Source: Chitinophaga sp. Ak27 (GTDB lineage Bacteria; Bacteroidota; Bacteroidia; Chitinophagales; Chitinophagaceae). Taken from it: a stretch of DNA of 64,000 nucleotides. How positions within the stretch are numbered: the first letter of the stretch is position 1; every line of letters starts with the position of its first letter. This document shows, piece by piece, positions 35,601-43,497 of the stretch. The position numbers and the translations under genes are program-made. Under the pieces are notes generated by a model, which worked only from the letters and a program-made list of their open reading frames with translations, was not told the DNA's origin and searched no databases. The stretch is from NCBI RefSeq assembly GCF_012726295.1, contig NZ_JABAOB010000001.1, positions 1,426,001 to 1,490,000 on the forward strand. Direction: 5' to 3'.

Positions 35601-36113
35601 ATCAGTAATAGCGCCTTTTTGGGTGCCTTTAATGACTACAGATACTCCAGGAACAGGTGCACCGTTTTCATCGGTCACTTTACCAGTAAGCGTTACCGGC
35701 GGCGGTATATTAGCCACGGTGGCGGCAGCTACCGGCGTTTCCATTTTAGTAATAAAAATAGTATTGCCCTGGATGTCGAAACTGAGTTTTTGATCCCGCA
35801 GCACCGCTTCCATGGCTGCCTGTGGAGAAGCATTTTTCAGGTTCAGGGATACAGGGTGGCTGTCTTTTATATCTTCCTTATCGTAGAAGAAAACATAACC
35901 GGTTTGGTCTTTAATAATATTTAGCACTTTTCTTAAACTCACCTCCTTGGCCGAGTAGGTCACTGTCTGGGCATTGCCTTTAGCACTGACCTCTAGTGCG
36001 GCAAGCAGCAGCATAAACGAAGTTAGCTTCATAACTAACAGGATTTTGGTGGATACGTCCGCATATTTCCAATATTTGCGGGTACCGGAATTACAAATAG
36101 CATTTACTTGCAT
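32697..36113 (-). CDS. SusC/RagA TonB-dependent receptor with STN domain (locus 2)
   Basis: This 1138-residue protein has a signal (KILLVMKLTSFMLLLAALEVSAKG), an STN domain (VTYSAKEVSLRKVLNIIKDQTGYVFFYDKED), a regulatory beta-sandwich (VTLTGKVTDENGAPVPGVSVVIKG), the plug (LGNALQGTMPGVTV, ADPIVVVDGVI) and a barrel ending in VNTLGVNVSF. It imports oligosaccharide with TonB energy and signals through FecR. SusD follows 18 bases later. Together with the sigma/FecR genes upstream and the GH2 gene downstream this makes a small polysaccharide-utilisation locus. Confidence 0.94.
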   Translation of the reverse strand: MQVNAICNSGTRKYWKYADVSTKILLVMKLTSFMLLLAALEVSAKGNAQTVTYSAKEVSLRKVLNIIKDQTGYVFFYDKEDIKDSHPVSLNLKNASPQAAMEAVLRDQKLSFDIQGNTIFITKMETPVAAATVANIPPPVTLTGKVTDENGAPVPGVSVVIKGTQKGAITDPGGAFHIATTGENVTLLVTSIGYESQEVKVAAGQTQVNIRLKPDVSSLKQLVVVGYGVQKKANLTGAVASIGTKELANRPVTSLGNALQGTMPGVTVTAAASGQPGSDAGTIRIRGIGTLNNADPIVVVDGVITTLANLNNINPDDIASMSVLKDAASAAIYGSRAANGVILVTTKQGKKGVTQVTYNAYVGKQKATGLPDFLPSWQAATLFNQARINEGKTARYTPEEIQKFKDGSDPFNYPNTDWLGMFYKGSGIQQNHYLGLSGGSEKTQYNLSLGLFDENGLVKKTNATRYTARLNLNSEVRSNIHVNANVGFTSTGKKEPSNPYTGDFTQLVRQINRISSTVPYKYKNGYYGAIGDGNPMAWLEGASLNQYAYYDLIGNVGADWEIIKGLHFKPSIAYIMKMNRNKKFAADQQYYTANGDSSFYQGPSYVRDENYLTNTLTQQALLEYTRSFAKHNFKILGGYSQEHTKGTFDDGYRKGFLINALNDVNLGYTDGQTTSGYTYEMALQSFFGRLNYDYDGKYLFEANLRYDGASRFAPDYRWGLFPSFSAGWNIDRENFFAGAKEYISNLKLRASWGQLGNQYVKTYDATNYPTFPYYPYVTTVSSGQNYTFGGTNPIIASGFAPVNGANAGLQWESTTESGLGLDATFLDNKLNFTADYFYKKTNNILLTPPAASTYGLNAPVQNAGAVLNKGWEFSLGYSDRKGDFSYSANFNTAIINTKITDLHGTGPIIDGYTVQQEGLPINSLYGYIAEGIFQSADEIAKAPKQSTTTAPGDIKYKDINGDGKINSADRQYLGNYFPKVTFGLNLSGSWKNFDASIFLQGAAGVKTYIDAGKLGAVGSTVGRPTTALLDTWTPENTGAALPRIWSSYTQNDPNGTPSSFWVKDGSYLRLKNLQIGYTLPENLLKRIGLTKVRFYYSGQNILTFDHLYKWIDPEAPNRSSIYYYPQVKVNTLGVNVSF
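36028..36050. repeat. 23-base block shared by the two SusC gene starts (copy 2)
   Basis: Identical to 25585-25607. See the finding on this block. Confidence 0.6.
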
Positions 36114-36314
36114 ACTTTTGCAATGTTTGGTTGAATTAATAAATAATGTTTACCGACTTGTTTGTTGATTAAACTGAGCCAAAGCCGGGGTAGGACGCCA
36201 ATCTTTATCCCCGGTTTTTTTCATTTTAAAAATGCGTGGAAAAGCCTGCAGGGCTGCTGCCAGGACTTTGTTTTATTCATTGTTCAATTATTTAGTTGTT
36301 TAATTGTTCAATAA

Positions 36315-37499
36315 TCATGGCTGGATAACGATCCTGTTGCCATTTTCGATTCTATATTTGATTCTTGTTTTAGTTAAACCCTTTAATACTTGTGATAGTG
36401 AGAGGCTTCTGCCGATTTCTCCAGTAAATGAGCGTTGAGGAATGGCTCCTTCATATTTTACTTCTATGTTATACCACCGGGCCAGTTGGCGCATAACGGT
36501 GGGGAGATCAGCATTATCGAATGAAAAGAATCCATCTTTCCAGGAAACGCATTCCTGGAGGTTTACGTGGTCTACCACGGCTATTTTATCCGCCTGCGGT
36601 GCTATCCTGGCCTGTTGTCCGGGCCGGAGCTGCAGCTGCTGCTGGCGCAGATTAACGCGTACTGCCCCTTCCAGCAAGGTAGTAGCAATGGCCGCTTCGT
36701 CTGTATAGGCGTTGACATTGAATTGTGTACCCAGTACTTCCACCACGGTACCCCTTGTTTTTACCAGGAATGGCATCTTTTCATTTTTCGCCACATCAAA
36801 GAAGGCCTCACCGGTAATAGACACGCTTCTTTCTTTACCGGTAAATGCCGTGGGATAAGTAATGGAGGACCCTGCATTGAGCCATACTGTGGAACCGTCG
36901 GGCAATACCAGCTTGTACTGGCCGCCCAAAGGGGTACTCATCGTATTATATAACACCTGTCCTTCTGGATTGGCTGATTCATCATACACCAGCTGGCCGT
37001 TGGACAGTTTGGTTACTTTGGTGTGTCCCTGGGTAGCCAATAAGCCGTTGCTGGCACTATCCAGCGTTATCTGTGAACCATCGGCCAGGGTTAGCATGGC
37101 TTTATTCCCACCCGGGGCTACATCCCGCACAGGGGCTTTAGTGGCCACAACAGGTGGCTGCACTTTATGTGGCCGGAGAAAATAGACCCCGGCAGCAGCG
37201 ATTACGACAATCGCAGCGGCTGCCCACCATTTTTTCCAGGACAGGAACCGCACCGGCTGCTGTGCTGTGATTTTATCGGTATCAAGTATTTCTGTTAATA
37301 TGGCGTGCCAATAAGTATGATCATACCCTCCGGCATCCGTTGACGGCGTTTCCGGTGCATGGAAAGCATCCATCAACGCTATTACCTCGCCCGATTCATC
37401 TGCCTGGATCAGGGAAAGCAGCTCCTGGTACTCTTCTTTGCTGGCCTGCTGCGAACGGATACGCGTCAGCAGGTATGTAAGTCTTTCTATATCAGGCAA
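36315..37499 (-). CDS. FecR-family anti-sigma factor (locus 2)
   Basis: This 394-residue single-pass protein has an N-terminal sigma-binding part, a helix (KKWWAAAAIVVIAAAGVYFL at about 88-107), FecR domain (TPLGGQYKLVLPDGSTVWLNAGSSITYP, GEAFFDV) and DUF4974 C-terminus (LPTVMRQLARWYNIEVKYEG). It keeps the sigma factor upstream in check until SusC binds ligand. It is clearly paralogous to the locus 1 FecR but diverged. Confidence 0.92.
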   Translation of the reverse strand: MPDIERLTYLLTRIRSQQASKEEYQELLSLIQADESGEVIALMDAFHAPETPSTDAGGYDHTYWHAILTEILDTDKITAQQPVRFLSWKKWWAAAAIVVIAAAGVYFLRPHKVQPPVVATKAPVRDVAPGGNKAMLTLADGSQITLDSASNGLLATQGHTKVTKLSNGQLVYDESANPEGQVLYNTMSTPLGGQYKLVLPDGSTVWLNAGSSITYPTAFTGKERSVSITGEAFFDVAKNEKMPFLVKTRGTVVEVLGTQFNVNAYTDEAAIATTLLEGAVRVNLRQQQLQLRPGQQARIAPQADKIAVVDHVNLQECVSWKDGFFSFDNADLPTVMRQLARWYNIEVKYEGAIPQRSFTGEIGRSLSLSQVLKGLTKTRIKYRIENGNRIVIQP

Positions 37500-37591
37500 T
37501 ACCGTGATTTTTAAATATAATACTCAGTTGATAACGTAGCACAGGTGAACAGGAAAAACAGCTCCCTGTATTTATACGTACCGCCAAATAA

Positions 37592-37608
37592 CCGATAGTA
37601 CCTATCGG
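37592..37608. promoter_or_regulatory. Palindrome in the sigma-FecR gap
   Basis: CCGATAG, a 3-base centre, CTATCGG. It lies 12 bases after the sigma stop and 92 before the FecR start. It could be an operator or a small hairpin; no T-run follows on the coding strand. Confidence 0.35.
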
Positions 37609-37620
37609 GATAAAAAAATT

Positions 37621-38256
37621 TTAACAAAAAAATAAAATTCCCATTTCCAGGAGGATGAGTGGGAGGATAACTCCATGTTCGACAAGGAATTCCCGGATGG
37701 ACTTCAGGGAGCGGACCAGTGAATTTTTAATAGTTTGGGGAGATAAGTCTAGTTGACTGGCTATTTCGGTAATCTTCAGCCCTCCTTCCCTGCTAAGCAT
37801 ATATATTTTTTTTGCCTGGGGCGGGAGTTGTTGAATAGCCTGCTTTACCAGCATCGCTGTTTCTGAAAAGGAGAGATTTTCTTCCGTAAAATTGGAGACA
37901 AGCGGGTTTTTAAGCCCCATAATATGTACTGCCTTATTTCTAACCCCCTGTCGCTCCAGCCAGGTATAACAGCGATAGTAGACCATCTTAAAGATCCAGT
38001 TATGGGGCACGGCTACCTCATTTAACTTTTCCCTGCCCAGCCAGATGCCCAGGAATATCTCCTGGATAATATCTTTCTCGGGTCCTTCTACCCGGATAAT
38101 CTGGGTGATTACAGGCTTTATTTTTGGAACATACAAATGAAACAACGACGCAAACGCAGCTTCATCGCCCATTGCGATCTGGCGGAAAAGTGCAAGTTCA
38201 TGTCCTGTATTATTATCCATCCTCTTTAAAAACCCCTGCTCAACGGCACTGAACAT
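37621..38256 (-). CDS. ECF sigma-70 factor (locus 2)
   Basis: This 211-residue protein has region 2 (ALFRQIAMGDEAAFASLFHLYVPKIKPVI, IIQEIFLGIWLGREKL) and region 4 (LPPQAKKIYMLSREGGLKITEIASQLDLSPQTIKNSLVRSLKSIRE). It ends in a hydrophobic tail (GVILPLILLEMGILFF), seen in this Bacteroidota subfamily. Starts at 38256 or 38220 (MDNNTG) are both possible. It drives the SusC-SusD-GH2 genes of locus 2. Confidence 0.92.
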   Translation of the reverse strand: MFSAVEQGFLKRMDNNTGHELALFRQIAMGDEAAFASLFHLYVPKIKPVITQIIRVEGPEKDIIQEIFLGIWLGREKLNEVAVPHNWIFKMVYYRCYTWLERQGVRNKAVHIMGLKNPLVSNFTEENLSFSETAMLVKQAIQQLPPQAKKIYMLSREGGLKITEIASQLDLSPQTIKNSLVRSLKSIREFLVEHGVILPLILLEMGILFFC

Positions 38257-38507
38257 TCATTCAGATGCCGGGCAATTTTAGAAATAACAAGTTGAGTTAC
38301 CAGGTATAATGGTAAAAACCAGTCAATACCATTGGATACAAAATGTAAAATACAGAAAATATACTTCCCGAAAGCCTGGTTTCCATTATTTATGAGCAGC
38401 AGATATAGGCCATTTACGCCATGGGGTTACATTTATACAAAAAACATCCTCTATTTTTGCATGAATAGATACAATTTTTACATATATAAATAGCTTTTTA
38501 AAAAACG

Positions 38508-38539
38508 GTAAGAGCAATGGGAATGTCCATTGCTCTTAC
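38508..38539 (-). terminator. Terminator of the DUF1330 gene
   Basis: GTAAGAGCAATGG (38508-38520) pairs perfectly with CCATTGCTCTTAC (38527-38539); the minus strand then runs into CGTTTTTT. The stretch 38257-38507 between it and the sigma gene holds no gene. Confidence 0.8.
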
Positions 38540-38540
38540 T

Positions 38541-38828
38541 TTATAGTCCATGTACCAGGATCATGCTTCCACTACTACAGGAATTCCACCTGATAGCTTT
38601 CAGGGGCTGGTATTCCGGATCGTCATAGCATTGCAGCGCGGCTGCTTCTGATGGAAACCTGATAATGGCATTCATCGTTCTGGGGTTACCTTCTACCCCG
38701 ATCGCCTGCAGATCGGCCGCCAATATTTCAGCGCCATATTTCTTCAACAATTCCGCTACCGGCGGGCCATACCGGGCATATTCCTCCATGTTGGTGATAT
38801 CATAACTATTTACATAGTACACTGGCAT
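38541..38828 (-). CDS. DUF1330 family protein
   Basis: This 95-residue protein starts MPVYYVNSYDITNMEEYARY (38828); the longer frame to 38882 overlaps the neighbour and is not protein-like. The ferredoxin-like alpha/beta fold of DUF1330 is visible: YYVNSYDI, then VAELLKKYGAEILAAD and NAIIRFPSEAAALQCYDDPEYQPLK. Such dimeric alpha-beta barrels are of unknown substrate. It follows the DinB gene by 17 bases in the same direction. Confidence 0.85.
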   Translation of the reverse strand: MPVYYVNSYDITNMEEYARYGPPVAELLKKYGAEILAADLQAIGVEGNPRTMNAIIRFPSEAAALQCYDDPEYQPLKAIRWNSCSSGSMILVHGL

Positions 38829-38845
38829 AAAACAGCTATTATAGG

Positions 38846-39253
38846 TTAATAAATATATTCCGGCGGTACAATGCCTCTGCAACGCAGGTAGGTAATTGCC
38901 TGTCCGCGATGGTGCGTAATATGATCGATAGTAGCATAAAATCCGGCTATCGCTTTATCTGTGGTGGCATTCTTTTCCACGCTTTGTTTCAATTCGGCAA
39001 AAGCGCCGTCTAAATAACTCATTGTTGCCTCTTTACCGAAAGCTGGCGCTGGCGGGTTCCAGTCGGATGATTGCTGCCGGATAAAATTCTCTTCCCACCA
39101 ACCGATGCCATAACCGATATGATGTAACAATTCTCCAAAGGTCCAAACTTCCGCTGCCGGTTTAAAATCGTATTGCTTTGCCGGCATCGCCGCTGCCACG
39201 CCCAGGGTATAATTCCTGGCATTTTCCAGGGTGGTTAATAATTGCGTTTTCAT
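38846..39253 (-). CDS. DinB-family putative metal-dependent hydrolase
   Basis: This 135-residue four-helix-bundle protein has the metal-ligand histidines in place: HHIGYG (about residue 50) and HITHHRGQAITYLR (about 113-122). It begins MKTQLLTTLENARNYTLG and contains WTFGELLHHIGYGIGWW. DinB/YfiT proteins include thiol transferases and unknown stress proteins; which applies here is unknown. A TAATTTTG box on the minus strand (39273-39280) precedes the start by 20 bases. Likely co-transcribed with DUF1330. Confidence 0.87.
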   Translation of the reverse strand: MKTQLLTTLENARNYTLGVAAAMPAKQYDFKPAAEVWTFGELLHHIGYGIGWWEENFIRQQSSDWNPPAPAFGKEATMSYLDGAFAELKQSVEKNATTDKAIAGFYATIDHITHHRGQAITYLRCRGIVPPEYIY

Positions 39254-39322
39254 AATTATTGATTTGATATCACAAAATTAACCGGCGGCTATCCCATCTA
39301 TTTAAGGAAAATTGCGCTTTTT

Positions 39323-40156
39323 TCAACGGGTGGCTAATGGTGATTTTCCAAATTGCTTTTTATACGCTGCTGAAAAATGTTCGAGGCTGTTGAATCCGGT
39401 GGAGAAAGCGATATCTGTGACCGGTAGCCTGGTATGGCGCAAATGCAGGTGTGCCTGTTGCAACCGTACCTGCAATAAATAATGATAAGGTGTAGTGGTA
39501 GTCACCTGTTTGAATAACCGGTTAAAATGAAAAGGGCTCATATGTCCCAGCGCAGCCAGTTGCGGTAAAGTAATGACGTCGGTGTGGTTTTCGTGGATAA
39601 ATGCCTTCACGGTTTCTATCACCGGTAAATAACATCTCTTTTGTTTATCACTCAATACCGGCTGTTTTAAATCATTACCTGCCGATAATACCCGCAAAAA
39701 AAGTGTTGTCATCAGCTGCTCCACCCATAGTTGGGAATAATGCGGCTTTCCAAGCTGGTGGAAAATATGCTGATGCAACAGTTCCATTTCAGGCGTTGCT
39801 TTTACCAGCACCGACTGTATATCCGGATTTTTAAAGAACCAGTCGAATCCCGTAGCCTGCTCCTGTAACAGCGCCGCGCTTTCTGCCGGGAAAGAAAAAA
39901 TAGTGCATTGGTCCGGGATATCGTGTATATGTGCCACCTGGTGTTCATAACCAGGTTTACACAGGAGAAATAAACCACTATAGGCATCCAGGTCGTTCCT
40001 GAATACTTTAAACCGGAAGTTGCCCTTGCGGATATAAGCAATAGAAAATTTTTCCTGGTATTCTTTACCGGACACTTTGCATTGCCGGCACTGGCACAGA
40101 AAATTGTGCACAGCACCGATATCCGACTGGTAAAGTGTTTGAATGTCTGCCTCCAT
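39323..40156 (-). CDS. AraC-family transcriptional regulator
   Basis: This 277-residue protein has an N-terminal cupin-like part (FRNDLDAYSGLFLLCKPGYEHQVAH) and a C-terminal double helix-turn-helix (HTDVITLPQLAALGHMSPFHFNRLFKQ and LPVTDIAFSTGFNSLEHFSAAYKKQFGKSP). Four cysteines near residues 20-28 (NFLCQCRQCK) could sense metal or redox state. A TATATTTG box lies on the minus strand at 40176-40183. The likely target is the adjacent DinB/DUF1330 pair, 69 bases downstream in the same direction. Confidence 0.88.
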   Translation of the reverse strand: MEADIQTLYQSDIGAVHNFLCQCRQCKVSGKEYQEKFSIAYIRKGNFRFKVFRNDLDAYSGLFLLCKPGYEHQVAHIHDIPDQCTIFSFPAESAALLQEQATGFDWFFKNPDIQSVLVKATPEMELLHQHIFHQLGKPHYSQLWVEQLMTTLFLRVLSAGNDLKQPVLSDKQKRCYLPVIETVKAFIHENHTDVITLPQLAALGHMSPFHFNRLFKQVTTTTPYHYLLQVRLQQAHLHLRHTRLPVTDIAFSTGFNSLEHFSAAYKKQFGKSPLATR

Positions 40157-40229
40157 GCTTTTTAATTTGATGATACAAATATAAACCGGCGTTGCGACAA
40201 CCTTATGTCAGGAGGGGAAGTGCTCCTTT

Positions 40230-40916
40230 TCACGATTGCGGTAAATGCTTTTGCAGCTGTTGATATAACAGCCGGTCATTTTCATCGACCCACCTGTAAC
40301 TATCCAGTATTTCAACATTTATGGCTGACTGCATCACATTCTCAAAAGCCTTGGGAATCCAGCAAAACAAAACCTGCTCACAGGCATAACTTGTACCATG
40401 ATCATAATTACTTTTCAGATAAAACCAGGTATCAACAGGCGGCGTATCGTTTAAATCAACAAACCCCTGGCTTGCTTCCAATGGCGCCCCATCCCCGGCG
40501 GATATGGATGTTTCAAAAGAAAGTATTCTTCCCATACTTCCGATATCCGGAAGATATTGATCTCTTACTTCAGGTCTTTGCTGCATCATCTGCTGCAGGA
40601 GATCCCCATAAAAGCGGCGTTCATCAGCAGGGTTATGATTCCAGGCCAGGTATTCCGCATCAAAATTATACAGCGGCACATCTGCTATCAGCGGATTGGT
40701 ACGCCGGAGTATTGTTTTATAAGTACCCGTGGTAATTTCCCTCTCCCTGGTCAGTGTTTCGACCCAATTGATCGTACGAAGTAATGCCTTCCTAAAATCA
40801 TCTACCTCCTGATCCGTCCACATATTAACAGCCAATTTTTTTTCAAAATAAAGCGGAGTATATATTTCGGGATTTTTTTTCTCACGCATGAATAGCTGTC
40901 GTAACCATTTTTTCAT
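40230..40916 (-). CDS. Hypothetical protein, 228 residues
   Basis: This is a soluble protein with a basic start (MKKWLRQLFMREKKNPEIY) and no signal peptide or family motif I recognise. It is rich in W, Y and D, with segments such as LYNFDAEYLAWNHNPADERRFY and NDTPPVDTWFYLKSNYDHGTSYACEQVLFCW. It lies divergent from the TonB receptor and alone. Length and composition support a real gene. A cytoplasmic immunity-like or SMI1-like role would be a guess, so none is given. Confidence 0.65.
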   Translation of the reverse strand: MKKWLRQLFMREKKNPEIYTPLYFEKKLAVNMWTDQEVDDFRKALLRTINWVETLTREREITTGTYKTILRRTNPLIADVPLYNFDAEYLAWNHNPADERRFYGDLLQQMMQQRPEVRDQYLPDIGSMGRILSFETSISAGDGAPLEASQGFVDLNDTPPVDTWFYLKSNYDHGTSYACEQVLFCWIPKAFENVMQSAINVEILDSYRWVDENDRLLYQQLQKHLPQS

Positions 40917-41057
40917 GACCAGATGTATTTCATTTAATAAAGGTAATCATTTCGATGACCACGAATCACGCTCAATCTCTTCCACTGCCACCTGCAAATT
41001 TTCCCATTTCCATAAATCAAATTCCCGATACGATCGCTGCCATGCTTTCCCTGCCCC

Positions 41058-41065
41058 TAATTTTG
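41058..41065 (+). promoter_or_regulatory. Putative -7 box of the TonB receptor gene
   Basis: TAATTTTG fits the Bacteroidota TAnnTTTG consensus and stands 22 bases before the ATG at 41087. No clear -33 element was found. It supports the start at 41087 against the longer frame from 40955. Confidence 0.45.
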
Positions 41066-41086
41066 CAAAAAATTTCAACGGCAAAC

Positions 41087-43429
41087 ATGTCAACTTCAAC
41101 CAACCTATTCGTAGCTATTTTATTTTCCTGTCTTTTTTCTTTGGTTGCATCCGCCCAGCAGACTGTTATTAAAGGCGTAGTACGTTCGGGACGTGAACCC
41201 CTCAGGTATGCCACTGTGCAGATTAAGGGCAGTGTTGCCGCAGCTTATACCGACAAGGATGGAAAATATACTATCGAAACCAGTCAATCCGGCGTGGTAG
41301 TATTAACGGCTTCCTTAATAGGATATGATACCCAGTCCAAAACGCTGCAGGCCGGAGGTGAGCAAACGGTCGACTGGCTGCTGACACCTGCTTCCCGCGA
41401 ACTGGGAGAGGTGGTCGTATCTGCCAGCCGTAAACCAGAAATGCTTGATAATATCCCGTCGTCGGTAACAGTGCTGTCCCGTAAAACACTGGAAGATAAT
41501 ATGGCGGTTACTACCGATATTACCCAGATACTGGCCAATGAAGTACCCGGGCTGGCGCCATCTGCCCAAACCAACAGTAATGTGGGGCAGTCGCTGCGCG
41601 GAAGATCCGTACTCATTATGATTGATGGTATCCCTCAATCCACTCCCCTGCGTAATGGAGAAGTAGACCTGCGTTCTATTGACCCGGCGGTGCTGGAGCA
41701 TATCGACGTGATCAAAGGCGCTACCGCTATCTACGGCAATGGCGCTGCTGGTGGCCTGATCAACTATATTACCCTGACTCCCAGAGACGAAAAAGCTATC
41801 GGGGGTAAGACCAGCTTAAACATGACCGGATCGCTGGCTGGCCTCAAAAACAGTGTGGGCGGCCGTATCGGCCAGTTGTTGCACGGAAAGTCCGGTAAAT
41901 TTGATTACGTAGTAAACGGCGTGTATGAAAGTACCGGCGAATGGAAAGATGCGAAAGGAAAACTTGTAGGCCCCAACTACAGCCTGGGAGAAACCGATAG
42001 CTACAACGCTTTCGTTAAACTGGGATATACACCCAATCGCCGCCACCGTATTCAGCTCATGTATAACCTGTACAGTAGCCTGCAAAACTCCAACTACACC
42101 CTGGTAAATGGTGATTATCTCACGGGCAAACCGGCTACCGGCGTATTGGGCAAACAGGCGGGCAGTCCTACCGGTATCAACGGCAACCATAACCTCCAGC
42201 TTTCCTGGCATGCCGACAGTCTCATTGGCGGCGCCAGCCTGCAAGCCGATGCTTACTATGAATCGCGTGATGATATCTTTTACGTTTCCCTGGGACGCTT
42301 TGAAGGCGGCGATGGACAATCGCATACTTTATCAAAGAAAAAGGGATTCCGCTTTATGTTCAATTCGCCAATAACCAGCAAAGGCAGTTTGTCTTATGGT
42401 GCCGACCTGGTTAACGATATTACTTCCCAGCCACTGGTAGATGGACGGATATGGGTACCGGAGATGAATATGTTTAACATCGCTCCTTTCGCAGAAACGC
42501 AGTGGACTTTTATGGATGACCTTATCGTAAAAGGCGGTATCCGGGTAGAGAACGTGAAGATTGGTGTCAACGACTATACTACCCTGCGGATTACTAACGC
42601 CAGCGGTGCTACGATAACGCCCAGCTTTGCCGTAAAAGGCGGAGATCTTAACTATACCGCCACCTTGTTCAATGTAGGCATTCGTTACAACCGCCTTCCC
42701 CTGTTCTCACCCTATATCAGCTTCTCCCAGGGCTTTTCCGTATCTGACATAGGCTTAGCGCTCCGTGACGCCAAGGTGAATGACTTAAAGAAAATCAATA
42801 CCGAAGCCGTACAGGTCAATAACTACGAACTCGGATTTGTGAGTAAAATGCAGCGATTCCGCTTTGAATTGACCGGCTTTGTCAGCACCTCGAGGCTGGG
42901 CGCTGAAATGGTATATGACACCAAAACCGATCTGTTCGTTGTAAGCAGGACACCGGAACGTATATACGGTTTTGAAGCGGCAGTACAATATCGCCTGCTC
43001 AGCAACCTGGACCTGAATGCTACTTTCAGCTATGCAGAGGGCAAATCCGATACCGGGCGCGTTAACCGTTATGATGTATACCTCAACAACCGCCGTATTG
43101 CCGCGCCTAAAATAGGCGGCAGCATCAGCTATCGTCCGCTGAATACGCTGGAGGTACAGTTGCATTATACTGGAATTATGAAACGGGATCGTTTTGAAAA
43201 ATTGCCCAGTGGACTATATAAAGGCTATGAAGGTATCGTAAAACCTTATCACCTCTTTAACCTGAATGCCAGCTACCGTGTTACACGCAGTACTCTGCTG
43301 ACACTGGGTGTAGAAAACCTCTTTAACACCGATTACTTCCCTGCAAGATCACAGTGGTTTATGATTCCGGGTTTTTATGCAAAGGGCAAAGGCGCCGCAT
43401 TTAACATAGGCATTTCCGTGAGTTACTAA
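41087..43429 (+). CDS. TonB-dependent receptor, siderophore/iron type, with regulatory-like domain
   Basis: This 780-residue outer-membrane protein has a signal (MSTSTNLFVAILFSCLF, cleaved near ASAQ), a carboxypeptidase-regulatory-like domain (about 25-105), the plug (EVVVSASRKPEMLDNIPSSV, GRSVLIMIDGIPQSTPLRNGE, IDVIKGATAIYGNGAAGGLINYIT) and a barrel ending in AAFNIGISVSY. The barrel ends with the receptor signature ENLFNTDYFPARSQW. It has no STN domain and no SusD, which sets it apart from the two glycan receptors. The ligand is probably a ferric siderophore. It is monocistronic with a terminator after it. Confidence 0.9.
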   Translation: MSTSTNLFVAILFSCLFSLVASAQQTVIKGVVRSGREPLRYATVQIKGSVAAAYTDKDGKYTIETSQSGVVVLTASLIGYDTQSKTLQAGGEQTVDWLLTPASRELGEVVVSASRKPEMLDNIPSSVTVLSRKTLEDNMAVTTDITQILANEVPGLAPSAQTNSNVGQSLRGRSVLIMIDGIPQSTPLRNGEVDLRSIDPAVLEHIDVIKGATAIYGNGAAGGLINYITLTPRDEKAIGGKTSLNMTGSLAGLKNSVGGRIGQLLHGKSGKFDYVVNGVYESTGEWKDAKGKLVGPNYSLGETDSYNAFVKLGYTPNRRHRIQLMYNLYSSLQNSNYTLVNGDYLTGKPATGVLGKQAGSPTGINGNHNLQLSWHADSLIGGASLQADAYYESRDDIFYVSLGRFEGGDGQSHTLSKKKGFRFMFNSPITSKGSLSYGADLVNDITSQPLVDGRIWVPEMNMFNIAPFAETQWTFMDDLIVKGGIRVENVKIGVNDYTTLRITNASGATITPSFAVKGGDLNYTATLFNVGIRYNRLPLFSPYISFSQGFSVSDIGLALRDAKVNDLKKINTEAVQVNNYELGFVSKMQRFRFELTGFVSTSRLGAEMVYDTKTDLFVVSRTPERIYGFEAAVQYRLLSNLDLNATFSYAEGKSDTGRVNRYDVYLNNRRIAAPKIGGSISYRPLNTLEVQLHYTGIMKRDRFEKLPSGLYKGYEGIVKPYHLFNLNASYRVTRSTLLTLGVENLFNTDYFPARSQWFMIPGFYAKGKGAAFNIGISVSY

Positions 43430-43454
43430 CCATTTATATATCACCCTTATGTAC

Positions 43455-43487
43455 AACAGGCAGCTGGTGGCTTTCCGGCTGCCTGTT
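43455..43487. terminator. Terminator between converging receptor and hydrolase genes
   Basis: AACAGGCAGC (43455-43464) pairs with GCTGCCTGTT (43478-43487), followed by T residues on the plus strand. Confidence 0.75.
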
Positions 43488-43497
43488 TTTATGATAG

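Noticed and set aside
41816..42325. Open frame of 169 codons on the minus strand
   Set aside because: Antisense to the TonB receptor, which shows clear plug and barrel motifs.
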